Below are positions 25,414-34,281 of a stretch of 64,000 nucleotides of DNA, piece after piece; position 1 is the stretch's first letter; each line of letters opens with the position of its first letter. Made by a program: the position numbers and the translations under genes. Origin of the DNA: Halomonas huangheensis (GTDB lineage Bacteria; Pseudomonadota; Gammaproteobacteria; Pseudomonadales; Halomonadaceae). The notes under the pieces were generated by a model, which worked only from the letters and a program-made list of their open reading frames with translations, was not told where the DNA came from and ran no database searches. The DNA is taken from contig NZ_CP013106.1 of assembly GCF_001431725.1 (NCBI RefSeq), positions 3,348,001-3,412,000 on the forward strand, read 5' to 3'.

Positions 25414-25674
25414 ATGAGTGAGGATTCGAGGATGGCATTACAACAGGACGAGCACCTGGTGCGCATGGTCAACCAGATCGCTGCCAACCTCGGCGGAGGC
25501 CGAGATGAAGTCCAGGCGGTGGAGAGTATCCGCAACCACGTGGAGAAATTCTGGGCCCGGTCAATGAAGCAGCGCTTGATCGCCAGCCTGGCAAAGGACG
25601 ACAACGAATTGGCCCCGCTGGCCAGGCTCGCCACGCAGCAACTGGCAGAACGCCAGGCGCAGAAAGAACGCTGA
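25414..25674 (+). CDS. fdsD: Formate dehydrogenase delta subunit
   Basis: An 86-residue FdsD-family protein (MVNQIAANLG, IRNHVEKFWARSMKQ motifs). It is needed for assembly of the enzyme in related bacteria, probably as a chaperone for cofactor insertion. The gene is separated from fdsA by a strong hairpin. Its last about 110 bp are repeated, diverged, at 27601-27715 beyond the AbiE module. Confidence 0.88.
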   Translation: MSEDSRMALQQDEHLVRMVNQIAANLGGGRDEVQAVESIRNHVEKFWARSMKQRLIASLAKDDNELAPLARLATQQLAERQAQKER

Positions 25675-25777
25675 AGTCATGGAACAACGGGCCTGCACTA
25701 CCGCCCACTCTGGCAGCCTGGCCCTGACACACACGACCTGCTTTGCTGGCTGATTCTTCAGTCCTTTGGCTTTCATC

Positions 25778-25823
25778 GTTTTTGTGCCCTAAAAGTACAC
25801 AAAAACTCTATTTGCTAAAGAGT
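25778..25823. promoter_or_regulatory. abiE promoter/operator with inverted repeats
   Basis: GTTTTTGTG (25778-25786) pairs with CACAAAAAC (25798-25806), and ACTCT (25805-25809) with AGAGT (25819-25823), about 40-85 bp before abiEi. AbiEi-type antitoxins autoregulate by binding inverted repeats, so this is the likely operator. Confidence 0.55.
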
Positions 25824-25863
25824 TCTGAGGCACTTTCTTTGAAATAATGCTATTCTGTGCCTT

Positions 25864-26685
25864 ATGAGTGCACATAAAGAAGGCAAGCTAAAGAGCATCC
25901 TCGAAGCCATCCCTCCCGGCTTCATGGTCGATTCCAGCTGGCTGGAACGCCATGAAGTCAGTCGCTTCCTCGCGCGAAAATATGTGGATCGCGGCTGGCT
26001 GGAGCGCGTAACCCGCGGTGTTTTCCTGCGACCGACCCCAAGCACTGGAAAACACGATACTGTCGACTGGAAGACCTGCCTACTCTCGATACAGCACATC
26101 ATGAACTACGGTGTCCATGTCGGAGGCATGACAGCGCTTGCACTGCAAGGTTACAGCCATTACCTACCGCTGGGCGGGAACGCTCCGGTTTGGGTCTATG
26201 GTGAAGACATACCGAGCTGGCTGACCAAGCTACCGCTAAACGCACCGCTGGAAACGCGCAGCACGTCCCTCTTCTCCGATCCAGCGCCAGGACTCGCCAA
26301 GGTCGACTCTGACACCACAGGCATCCTGCCCTGGGACTGGCAACCAAGGATGTCATCGCCCGAACGGGCGATCCTGGAAGTCATGGATGAATTGCCTGGC
26401 CATGAAAGCTTCCACAATCTTGATATGGTGTTTGAAAGCCTAACGACTCTGCGTCCACGCACTCTGTCAGCGTTGTTGCACAGTTGCAGGAAGATCAAGG
26501 TGACTCGGCTTTTCTTCGTCTTTGCCGACCGCCACAACCATCCGTGGCGCAAACGCCTCGACCCGCGGGAATTCAACCTCGGAAGCGGTGACCGGGCCTT
26601 GGTCAAAGGCGGCAGGATACATCCGCGCTACCGCATCATGGTGCCAGAAGAATTTGCGGTAACGGAGGCAGCCGATGGCGCGTGA
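25864..26685 (+). CDS. abiEi: AbiEi-family antitoxin (type IV toxin-antitoxin)
   Basis: A 273-residue protein. An N-terminal winged helix (about 10-60, with SRFLARKYVDRGWLERVTRG) represses the operon, and a C-terminal region (about 90-260) carries the antitoxin function. The reading frame overlaps that of the toxin by 11 bp. Lower GC than the neighbouring fds genes and the duplicated fdsD tail downstream suggest acquisition. Confidence 0.85.
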   Translation: MSAHKEGKLKSILEAIPPGFMVDSSWLERHEVSRFLARKYVDRGWLERVTRGVFLRPTPSTGKHDTVDWKTCLLSIQHIMNYGVHVGGMTALALQGYSHYLPLGGNAPVWVYGEDIPSWLTKLPLNAPLETRSTSLFSDPAPGLAKVDSDTTGILPWDWQPRMSSPERAILEVMDELPGHESFHNLDMVFESLTTLRPRTLSALLHSCRKIKVTRLFFVFADRHNHPWRKRLDPREFNLGSGDRALVKGGRIHPRYRIMVPEEFAVTEAADGA

Positions 26686-27589
26686 AGATTACGAAGCACG
26701 GGTTGCCATGCTGGTGCGCATCCTCCCCCATATCGCTAAAGAAACCATCTTCGCCCTGAAAGGCGGCACAGCCATCAACCTGTTCTACCGCGACCTGCCG
26801 CGCCTATCGGTCGATATCGATCTGACCTATCTACCGGTCACAGATCGTGCCGAAAGCCTTGCCGAGATTAACGAAGCGATGGATCGCATTGCTACTGCCA
26901 TTGAACACGGCATCAGGGGCGCACATGCACAACGCATAAAAGGGGGAGGTGGCGGCGCCACCCGCGTGCTGGCACGGCAAAACGGAGCGGAGATCAAGAT
27001 CGAAACCTCACCAGTCACACGCGGTGTTGTTCACGCCCCTGAAACCCGTTCGGTTTCGGAAGCTGTCGAGAATGAATTCGGCTACGCAGAAATTCAGGTC
27101 GTTTCCTTTGAGGACTTGTTTGGAGGCAAACTGCATGCCGCTGTTGACCGCCAGCATCCTCGCGACCTCTACGATGTGAAACTGCTCTACGAATATGAAG
27201 GCCTGACCGACGATCTTTTCCGTACTTTCCTGATCTATATCGCCAGTTCATCGCGCCCCGCGCATGAACTGCTGAACCCAAATTTGATCGATATTGACCA
27301 ACCCTATACGCAAGAGTTCGAGGGCATGACGAAGATCCCGGTCAGCCTCGATGAGCTTCTGGAAATTCGTGAACAGTTGATTGCGGATATCCGATCCCGT
27401 CTCGATGACGACACCAAACACTTCCTGCTGAGCCTGCATGACGGTAACCCGAACTTTGATGCGATTGACCGCCCTCAGGCTGCCAACCTTCCCGCGGTAC
27501 GCTGGAAGCTGGTCAACCTGAACAAGCTGATCAGACAGAATTCGGAAAAACACATAGCCCAGCGTAAAGAACTGGAAGCGCTGTTCTGA
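26675..27589 (+). CDS. abiEii: AbiEii-family nucleotidyltransferase toxin
   Basis: A 304-residue nucleotidyltransferase-like toxin. The GGTAINLF motif and the following RLSVDIDLTY acid pair form the nucleotidyltransferase active site, and FEDLFGGKLHAAVDRQHPRDLYDV is the second family signature. AbiEii toxins arrest growth by modifying tRNA ends and abort phage infection. It pairs with abiEi as a type IV module. Confidence 0.88.
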   Translation: MAREDYEARVAMLVRILPHIAKETIFALKGGTAINLFYRDLPRLSVDIDLTYLPVTDRAESLAEINEAMDRIATAIEHGIRGAHAQRIKGGGGGATRVLARQNGAEIKIETSPVTRGVVHAPETRSVSEAVENEFGYAEIQVVSFEDLFGGKLHAAVDRQHPRDLYDVKLLYEYEGLTDDLFRTFLIYIASSSRPAHELLNPNLIDIDQPYTQEFEGMTKIPVSLDELLEIREQLIADIRSRLDDDTKHFLLSLHDGNPNFDAIDRPQAANLPAVRWKLVNLNKLIRQNSEKHIAQRKELEALF

Positions 27590-27600
27590 GCCCCTCAGCC

Positions 27601-27715
27601 CCAGACTCATATGCCAGCCTGGAAAAGGATGCCAACGAATTGGAGCCACTGGCCAGGCTCGCCACGCAGCAACTGGCAGAGCGCCAGGCGCAGAAAGAAC
27701 ATTGATGATCCGATG
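27601..27715 (+). pseudogene. Partial second copy of the fdsD 3' end
   Basis: Read in the frame 27610-27715, this stretch encodes YASLEKDANELEPLARLATQ and onward to QKEH and a stop. That aligns residue by residue with the fdsD C-terminus (about 24 of the last 30 residues identical). There is no start and no N-terminal part. It marks the right border of the AbiE insertion. Confidence 0.85.
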
Positions 27716-27762
27716 GACCAGCAGGCTTCGACCGTGCGGTGTGAGACGGACATTGCTGTGAG

Positions 27763-27830
27763 TGTTCATCCGGACCTCCTGGAGAGGTTGATTCGCATCT
27801 CCAGTATTCCGGGTAGGTTCCGGATGAACA
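27763..27830. repeat. 68-bp nested palindrome
   Basis: Outer perfect 12-bp arms TGTTCATCCGGA (27763-27774) and TCCGGATGAACA (27819-27830) enclose an inner 7-bp pair CTGGAGA (27779-27785) and TCTCCAG (27798-27804). It lies between the fdsD fragment and the convergent BCCT gene. It could be a bidirectional terminator, a MITE-like remnant or a structured RNA. Confidence 0.6.
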
Positions 27831-27849
27831 GTCTACCGAGAGATCACCG

Positions 27850-29496
27850 CTAGACCCCGCGCCGTAGCTCGCCATTCAGCGCTTTGATGATGCAAAAGCA
27901 CATCAGTAGCATCAAGATGGAGAACGGGATCGCAGTTGCCGTCACCCCCGCCTGAAGCGCCGACAGACCACCGCCGAGAAGCAGCACGATAGCGATCAGG
28001 CCTTCAACTGTCGCCCAGAACATCCGCTGGGGCCGGGGAGCATCGATCTTGCCGCCGGCGGTGATGGTGTCGATCACCAGGGAGCCCGAATCCGACGAGG
28101 TAACGAAGAAGATCAGCGCCAGCACGATGGCGATGGTCGACATCAGGCCTGTCATCGGCAACTCGTTGAGCATGCCGAACAGCGATAGCTCAGGGCTGTA
28201 GTTATCGATCACGTACTCCTTGACCAGACTGGCTGCCGGATTGGCATACAACTGGTCCAGTGCGGTGGAGCCGACGACGCCCATCCAGATAAAGATGAAC
28301 AGGCTGGGAATGATCAACACACAGGTCACAAACTCGCGGATGGTGCGGCCGCGCGAGACCCGCGCGATAAACATGCCGACGAAGGGTGCCCAACTGACCC
28401 ACCAGGCCCAGTAGAAGATCGTCCACGCCTGGCGATAGGCATCATCATCGCGGCCGAAGGGCGCGGACAGTGGGATGAAATCCGTCACGTAGGTCTTGAG
28501 CCCCGTCCAGAAGCCACTGATGGCCACCAGGGTCGGGCCAGCGAACAGTATAAAGAAGAAGAACAGCACCGCCATTATCATGTTGAGCTCGGAGAGCTTC
28601 TTCACGCCGCCATCGAGACCACGCCAGACGGATACCAGCGCCACTGCCGTCACCAGGAGAATGATGATGACCTGTGTGGCGGCGCTCACTTCCAGGCCGA
28701 AGACGAAGTTCATCCCTGCATTGGCCTGCTGAGCACCGAGGCCCAGAGAGGTGGCCAGACCGAACAGCGTGGAGAACACCGCCAGGATATCGATGGCATG
28801 GCCCCACCAGCCCCACACGCGATCGCCAAGGATCGGAAAGAACGCCGAGCGAATAGAGAATGGTAACCCCTTGTTATAAGTGAAGATGGCCAGCGCCAGC
28901 GCCATCACCACATAGACGGCCCAGCCGTGGATGCCCCAATGTAGATAGGTGCCAGCCAAGCCCAGGGCCGTCGCTTCGGGAATAGCTTCAGGATTCAGCG
29001 TCCCGTCGGCTCCGAAGGGAGAGGGAACACCGAGCGGCAGTGAGACATTGGCATGATAGACCGGCTCAAGCACACCGAAGAACAGCAGCCCGATACCGAT
29101 GCCGGCGGCAAACAGCATCGAGAACCAGGACAGGTAGGAATAGTCTGGCCGTGCATCGGGACCGCCCAATCGGATCTTCCCATAGGGCAGCACGACGAGC
29201 GCGATACAGAACAGGATGAAGAAATCCACCACGATCATGAAATACCAGTCCAGCCTGCCAGTCGAGAAGGAGACGATGGACTGGAAGATGCTCCCGGCTT
29301 GCTCCGGAAACAGCAGGGTGAGCACGATGAAGACGATCGCCGCTAGCGCGGATACCACAAAGACCCGGTTATGAATATCGAAGCCGAAGGGACCCAACTG
29401 CCCCTCGATATTGTCCTGGCCGACGACGTAGTCCGTCTCCATATCGCTGCTTGCGGCGTGCGACGATGAGTTGTTCGGATCACTCGGATCACTCAT
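27850..29496 (-). CDS. BCCT family transporter
   Basis: A 548-residue secondary transporter with twelve hydrophobic segments and a 45-residue hydrophilic N-terminus. Family hallmarks are the glycine-rich AAGIGIGLLFFGVLEPV stretch in TM3 and the tryptophan-rich WTIFYWAWWVSWAPFVGMF segment in TM8. These carriers import betaine, choline, carnitine or similar quaternary amines with Na+ or H+. The C-terminus is short, so osmosensing as in BetP is not evident. Substrate is unknown; osmoprotection fits a halophile. Confidence 0.9.
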   Translation of the reverse strand: MSDPSDPNNSSSHAASSDMETDYVVGQDNIEGQLGPFGFDIHNRVFVVSALAAIVFIVLTLLFPEQAGSIFQSIVSFSTGRLDWYFMIVVDFFILFCIALVVLPYGKIRLGGPDARPDYSYLSWFSMLFAAGIGIGLLFFGVLEPVYHANVSLPLGVPSPFGADGTLNPEAIPEATALGLAGTYLHWGIHGWAVYVVMALALAIFTYNKGLPFSIRSAFFPILGDRVWGWWGHAIDILAVFSTLFGLATSLGLGAQQANAGMNFVFGLEVSAATQVIIILLVTAVALVSVWRGLDGGVKKLSELNMIMAVLFFFFILFAGPTLVAISGFWTGLKTYVTDFIPLSAPFGRDDDAYRQAWTIFYWAWWVSWAPFVGMFIARVSRGRTIREFVTCVLIIPSLFIFIWMGVVGSTALDQLYANPAASLVKEYVIDNYSPELSLFGMLNELPMTGLMSTIAIVLALIFFVTSSDSGSLVIDTITAGGKIDAPRPQRMFWATVEGLIAIVLLLGGGLSALQAGVTATAIPFSILMLLMCFCIIKALNGELRRGV

Positions 29497-29699
29497 GAAG
29501 TACGTTCTCTGTTGATGGGAGGTAAAGGATCATCAGTCTACGATGTTCCTGTTTCGAGCCTCTGACAGCATGCGGCCAGGACTCGACATGCCGAGGATAC
29601 ACTTCTGCTGGTCTACTTTCTGTCCCCCTCTGGGCGGGGTACTGGTCAGGGTTTCGGACCTGCTCGCCCTCGGCGGTATGCCGGTGGCTTGAAGTGCCG

Positions 29700-29979
29700 C
29701 ACTGTTTGACTATAGACCAGCATGCCTCTTTACGGCCGCCGGGGCTCCATGACCGCGGCTGCCGACAAGGAACGCTCCACCCAACCGAGCATTTCCCAGC
29801 GTACCCGCGCGCAGGAAGAGCGGCTGGGGCTGTCGCTTTTCCACCAGCCGGGAGGCCGTCTGACCCTGCCCCAGGCGCCCCGGAACGACCTCTTCGCCTA
29901 CCACAACTACACCCTGTTGCTGAATGCCGCCCTCACCGATCACCGCCGAATCGAAGGGCCTGCGCGAGAGGACCCGTAG
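29700..29979 (+). pseudogene. Remnant of a LysR-type regulator N-terminus
   Basis: The frame from 29722 reads a degraded LysR helix-turn-helix (STQPSISQRTRAQEERLG, then LFHQPGGRLTLPQA). It lacks the first helix and ends at 29979 without an effector domain. The minus strand at about 29985-30115 shows another protein-like, frameshifted stretch (VIANRDHPWYQ, then LRRFLRAQRYGQAVF in a second frame). The 645 bp between the two transporter genes therefore look like gene debris. Confidence 0.5.
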
Positions 29980-30141
29980 TGGCATCGGCTCGAAGTCCTC
30001 GAGCGGCGGCGCCGGGTAGTCTGGGGCGAAGACGGCCTGGCCGTAGCGCTGCGCTCGCAGAAATCGACGCAGCTCTGGTACCAGGGATGGTCGCGGTTAG
30101 CGATCACGCGGGCAAATGAAGGCCGCAGTCTGGTGACCCCG

Positions 30142-31491
30142 TCAGTCAAGCAGGCCGTTGACCAGCACGACTATCGGCAGCAACGGGCACACGAAGCGGA
30201 TGTACCAGGGCCATAGCTTCCAGAACAGTGTGTCTTCGATCTCCGGCGCCCCACTCCGCAGCTCCTTGAGCTTGGCGTTGCGCGACATCAGCCAGCCAAC
30301 ATAGAAACACACCAGGGCGCCGATCAGCGGCATGTTGTAGTTGATGGTGACGGTGATCGCCCAGCCGAACAGCGTCTCGAAATAGACCAGGATCAGAGTG
30401 GAGCTCGCGAGGAGTACCCCACCCATCACCAGGGTCGCCCAGCACCGTGAGACTCGTCCAGTCTCGACGATGGCCGCCACCGGTACCTCGAGCGCCGGGA
30501 ACATGGAAGTCAGCGCGGCGATCGCCAACAGAGCGAAAAACAGCACCTCAAGCCCGGCGCCGAGCCCGCTCAGCTGGGCAAACATCGCCGGCATGACGTC
30601 GAACAGCAGGGTCGAAGAACTCTGCAGCTGGCCGCCGGAATCGAAGATATCCACCCCCAACTCGTCGGCGACAAACATCGAGGGCACGATCAGCATACCA
30701 GCGATGAAGGCCACGCCCATGTCGATGAACAGCACCTGGGCCCCGGTCTTCGGCAGGTGAGCGTCGCAACTCAAGTAGGAGCCGTAGATCACCATAGCCC
30801 CGATGCCGATGGACATCGAGAAGAAGGCCTGGCCCATGGCATCCATCACCAGTTGACCGGTGACCCGCGAGAAATCCGGCACCAGGTAGGCGGCAAGCCC
30901 GGCGGTGGCCCCCGGCAGGGTCATGACCACCGCGATCAGCACCAGCATCAGCACGATCAGCAGCGGCATCAGGCGCTTGGACCAGCGCTCGATGCCCTTG
31001 TTGACGCCGGCCAGCACCACACCGACCGTCACCAGCATGGCCAGGCTGGCCAGCATCCAGTCCTTCCAGAACCCGGCGCCGTCGAGGAGCGCGGCCCAGT
31101 CCTCGAAGCCCAGCATGGCGAACAGCGGCGACAAGGTGTCGCCGATCAGCCAGCCGGTGACGATGGCATAGAAGGTCAGGCCAAGACAGGCTGTAAAGAT
31201 CGCCAGCACGCCGATGCCAGCGCCCAACCGACCGGCGCCGCCGCCCCCGCCGACCCGAGACATGGCGGTGATGATGCCACTCTGGGCATAACGGCCGAGG
31301 GTCAGCTCGGCCATCAGCGCCGGGTAGGCCAGCACGAAGGCCATTACCAGGTACAGCAGCAGGAAGGCTCCACCGCCGTTATTGGCGGCCATGGACGGGA
31401 AGCTCCAGACGTTGCCGAGGCCAACGGCGGCACCGGCAGCGGCCATCAGGAAACCGAAGCGGGAGGAAAACTGCGCTCTTGTCTTGTTCAT
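30142..31491 (-). CDS. Neurotransmitter:sodium symporter (NSS) family transporter
   Basis: About 449 residues from the ATG at 31491 (a GTG at 31506 is an alternative). Twelve hydrophobic segments are seen, with the NSS signature in TM1 (AAAGAAVGLGNVWSFPS) and NNGGGAFLLLY after it. Bacterial members (LeuT, TnaT) import hydrophobic amino acids with Na+. It lies 72 bp after kynB on the same strand, so tryptophan or kynurenine is the likely cargo (inference). Confidence 0.88.
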   Translation of the reverse strand: MNKTRAQFSSRFGFLMAAAGAAVGLGNVWSFPSMAANNGGGAFLLLYLVMAFVLAYPALMAELTLGRYAQSGIITAMSRVGGGGGAGRLGAGIGVLAIFTACLGLTFYAIVTGWLIGDTLSPLFAMLGFEDWAALLDGAGFWKDWMLASLAMLVTVGVVLAGVNKGIERWSKRLMPLLIVLMLVLIAVVMTLPGATAGLAAYLVPDFSRVTGQLVMDAMGQAFFSMSIGIGAMVIYGSYLSCDAHLPKTGAQVLFIDMGVAFIAGMLIVPSMFVADELGVDIFDSGGQLQSSSTLLFDVMPAMFAQLSGLGAGLEVLFFALLAIAALTSMFPALEVPVAAIVETGRVSRCWATLVMGGVLLASSTLILVYFETLFGWAITVTINYNMPLIGALVCFYVGWLMSRNAKLKELRSGAPEIEDTLFWKLWPWYIRFVCPLLPIVVLVNGLLD

Positions 31492-31563
31492 GGCAATTGG
31501 ATCCACGGGGAGTCGTCTACCGACTCCACTGTCGTTGTTGTAGTAGTGGCCGCCTGCGGCGGC

Positions 31564-32337
31564 CTATAAGTGCTCGAGAATGTCGAAGTGATCGCAGCCC
31601 GGCAGGTCAACGAGCGCCGCTTCACGGTCGGCAGCACACAGCGCAGCCACGAAGTCGCACCCCTGGTGGCGCAAGGCCGGTGGATCGTGCTCGGCGATCA
31701 CCACCCGGGCGGGGGGCAGCGTCGAAAGATCGCCGAAACGCGGGCTTAGCGACCGGGCCCGGGCCCTATCGAGACCCAGCGGCGCGTTGACGTAGGTATC
31801 CACCAGTGGGGTCAGGTCATAGACGCCGCTGACCAGCAACAGCCCATCGATGCGTACCCCGCCCGCCGCGGCCACCCGACAGGCCAACTGAGCGCCGGCG
31901 CTGTGTCCGCCGAGGATCACCGGTCCGGCACCGCCGTGCTCATCGAGGGCCGCGATGGCCATCTCGAGGCCGCGGGCGCACTGCCCGACCATGGCCTCGA
32001 TCGACGTCGCCGGCGCCAGGCCATAACCCAGCGAAGCGAATGCCATGCCCCGGGCCAGCAAGCCCTCGGCCAGAAAGTCGGTGGCGGTGTGATCCAGCTC
32101 CTGCCAGTAGCCGCCGTGGATGAACGCCATCAGCGGCCGGGGACCCTCGCTCCGGGGCATACTCTCGGGGACGAACAGGTCCAGGCGTGCCGCCGAATCG
32201 TCGCCGTCGACCAGCTCGAGAGGGGGCTGTCGCGCCGCCAACTCGCGCCCTGCGACGGCCTGGCGAGCCAGGGTGGCCTCGACGTCGCAGGTGAAGCGAC
32301 TCGGCGAATAGGCATGATCCAGGGTCTCGTCGGTCAT
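31564..32337 (-). CDS. Kynurenine formamidase (alpha/beta hydrolase type)
   Basis: A 257-residue arylformamidase-like hydrolase: HGGYW oxyanion motif, nucleophile elbow GHSAGAQ, and the catalytic Asp/His region near EHDPP and the C-terminal GCDHFDILEHL. It would convert N-formylkynurenine to kynurenine plus formate. This is the alpha/beta-hydrolase form rather than the metal-dependent bacterial KynB. The ATG at 32337 is preceded by GGGAG. It follows kynU by 15 bp. Confidence 0.82.
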   Translation of the reverse strand: MTDETLDHAYSPSRFTCDVEATLARQAVAGRELAARQPPLELVDGDDSAARLDLFVPESMPRSEGPRPLMAFIHGGYWQELDHTATDFLAEGLLARGMAFASLGYGLAPATSIEAMVGQCARGLEMAIAALDEHGGAGPVILGGHSAGAQLACRVAAAGGVRIDGLLLVSGVYDLTPLVDTYVNAPLGLDRARARSLSPRFGDLSTLPPARVVIAEHDPPALRHQGCDFVAALCAADREAALVDLPGCDHFDILEHL

Positions 32338-32352
32338 GGCATCCACTCCCGC

Positions 32353-33582
32353 TCAGGTCACCGCACAGCGCACCTGGAAACGCGACTCCCGGTATTCGCC
32401 GCTCTCGATCACCTCGCGGAAATGCCGTGCCGCCTGCCAGACGTCCTCATAGCTCAAGTAGAGCGGTGTGAAGCCGAAGCGCATCAGACCCGGCTCGCGG
32501 TAGTCGCCGATCACGCCCCGGGCGATCAGCGCCTGGACGATGGCGTAGCCGTGTTCGCTGTCGACCAGCGAGACCTGGCTGCCACGCTCCTCAGGCGACG
32601 GGGTGAGGTCCTCGATGCCGTGGGCCTTGAGCAGGTCGTCCAGGCACTCGCGGAACAGCTCGCTCAGCGCCAGGCTCTTGTCGCGCAGGGCTGCCATGTC
32701 GACCTCGGCCCACATCGTCAGCGAAGCCTCCAGAGCGCTGTAGATCAGCGCCGAGTGGGTCCCGGTACGAAAGCGCGTGATATCACCGGCCGGCACATAA
32801 TCGGCATCGAAGGCGAAGGGCGCGGCGTGGCCGTGCCAGCCGGAGAGCGGTTGCCATCCCCTGCCCTGATGGTCGCGATGGACGTACAGGAAAGCCGGGG
32901 CCCCGGGCCCACCGTTGAGGTACTTGTAGGTACAGCCCACCGCATAGCGCGCGCCACAGCCTGTCAGGTCCACCGGCAGCGCCCCGGCCGAGTGAGCAAG
33001 GTCCCAGATCACTTCGGCACCATGGTCGTGCACCAGCCGGGTGGTAGCCGCCATGTCGCGCAGTCGTCCGGTGCGATAGTTGACCTGGCTCAGCACCACC
33101 ACGGCCACGCCGTCCAGGTACTCGGCGAGCTCGCTGCCCTCGGGCAGGAAACGGTGCTCGTGACCGCTGAGCCGACAGAAGCCCTGGGCGATATAGCCGT
33201 CGGTGGGGAAGTTGCCGCCCTCGCTGAGCACCACGCGGCGGTCGTTGCTGCACTGTCCGGTGATATAGCCCAACAGTTTGAAGAGATTGAGCGTGATGTT
33301 GTCAGTGATCACCACCTCGCCACCGCGGGCGCCGATGATGGGTGCCATCAAGTCGCCGAGGCGCTCGGGAGCATCGAACCAGCCCTGGTTCCAGCCCTTG
33401 ATCAGCTCGTCTCGCCATTGCTCCAGGGTTCCGTCTACTGCCTCTCGAGCCCCCGCCGGCTGGGCACCGAGGGAGTTACCGTCGAGATAGAGAACGCCCT
33501 CAGGAAGGGCAAAGCGGCGCTTGAAGTCGGCCAGGGGATCCTGACGATCGAGCTGGTGGATGCGTTCCAGGCTTATGCTCAT
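32353..33582 (-). CDS. kynU: Kynureninase
   Basis: A 409-residue PLP enzyme of aminotransferase fold type I. Visible are LYLDGNSLGAQP near the N-terminus, the Asp pairing with the PLP ring in IWDLAHSAGA and the Schiff-base Lys in CTYKYLNGGPGAPAF. It splits kynurenine into anthranilate and alanine. The ATG at 33582 begins MSISLERI; the open frame upstream covers the divergent promoter region. It is the first gene of kynU-kynB-transporter. Confidence 0.92.
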   Translation of the reverse strand: MSISLERIHQLDRQDPLADFKRRFALPEGVLYLDGNSLGAQPAGAREAVDGTLEQWRDELIKGWNQGWFDAPERLGDLMAPIIGARGGEVVITDNITLNLFKLLGYITGQCSNDRRVVLSEGGNFPTDGYIAQGFCRLSGHEHRFLPEGSELAEYLDGVAVVVLSQVNYRTGRLRDMAATTRLVHDHGAEVIWDLAHSAGALPVDLTGCGARYAVGCTYKYLNGGPGAPAFLYVHRDHQGRGWQPLSGWHGHAAPFAFDADYVPAGDITRFRTGTHSALIYSALEASLTMWAEVDMAALRDKSLALSELFRECLDDLLKAHGIEDLTPSPEERGSQVSLVDSEHGYAIVQALIARGVIGDYREPGLMRFGFTPLYLSYEDVWQAARHFREVIESGEYRESRFQVRCAVT

Positions 33583-33716
33583 ACCGGGTCTCCGGAAAGG
33601 AAAGGGAATCACCTGGCAACATTCTAAGGGGAGACGGATGGCGTAGGGTTGCGTTCTGATGCAACAGACAGCACCTTTAGTGCAAGATTTTTGCACTGAA
33701 TAGAGAAAAACGAAAA

Positions 33717-34181
33717 ATGACGTCACTTGATCGCTTTGACCTGAAACTCCTGCAAGCCCTGCAGCACGACGCTCGCCTGACCCTCGGCGCCCTCTCCGAG
33801 GCAGTCAACCTCTCTCCCAGCCAATGTTCGCGGCGACTTGCGCGGCTGGAGCGCGAGGGTGTCATCCAGGGCTACTCGCTGCGGCTGGACCCGCAGGCAC
33901 TCGGCCTGGCAGTGACTGCCTTTATCTTCATCTCCGTGGACAAGTCGCGCATGGAGCACCCCCACGATGCCGTGGCGGCACTGCTGACCCGCGACGAGGT
34001 TACCGAGTGCCATACCGTCACCGGCAACCACGACTTCCTGATCAAGGTGGTGGTGGAAAGTCTAGGGGCACTATCGACCTTCCTCGCCGAAGCGGTGAGC
34101 CCGCTGGAGGGCATCCAGAACATCAACTCCCAGGTGGCCATGAACACCCTCAAGAGCGGCGGGCCGCTGAAGACGGGGTGA
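33717..34181 (+). CDS. Lrp/AsnC-family regulator of the kynurenine cluster (KynR-like)
   Basis: A 154-residue regulator with an N-terminal helix-turn-helix (about 20-60, LSEAVNLSPSQCSRRLARLE) and a C-terminal RAM/effector domain with TGNHDFLIKVVVESL. It is divergent from kynU across 134 bp. This is the arrangement of KynR, which activates kyn genes in response to kynurenine in Pseudomonas. Confidence 0.85.
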   Translation: MTSLDRFDLKLLQALQHDARLTLGALSEAVNLSPSQCSRRLARLEREGVIQGYSLRLDPQALGLAVTAFIFISVDKSRMEHPHDAVAALLTRDEVTECHTVTGNHDFLIKVVVESLGALSTFLAEAVSPLEGIQNINSQVAMNTLKSGGPLKTG

Positions 34182-34281
34182 CCAGCGACGCCTGAAGGAC
34201 AATTCCGACTTCGTCCGATTGCAGGCGCTGCCGGCAAATAGCCGCGCGACGATCCTGCCCGTCCGCGGCATAGCACTGTCG

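Noticed and set aside
31903..33627. 574-codon plus-strand frame opposite kynB and kynU
   Set aside because: Antisense shadow of two well recognised enzymes; no motifs of its own.
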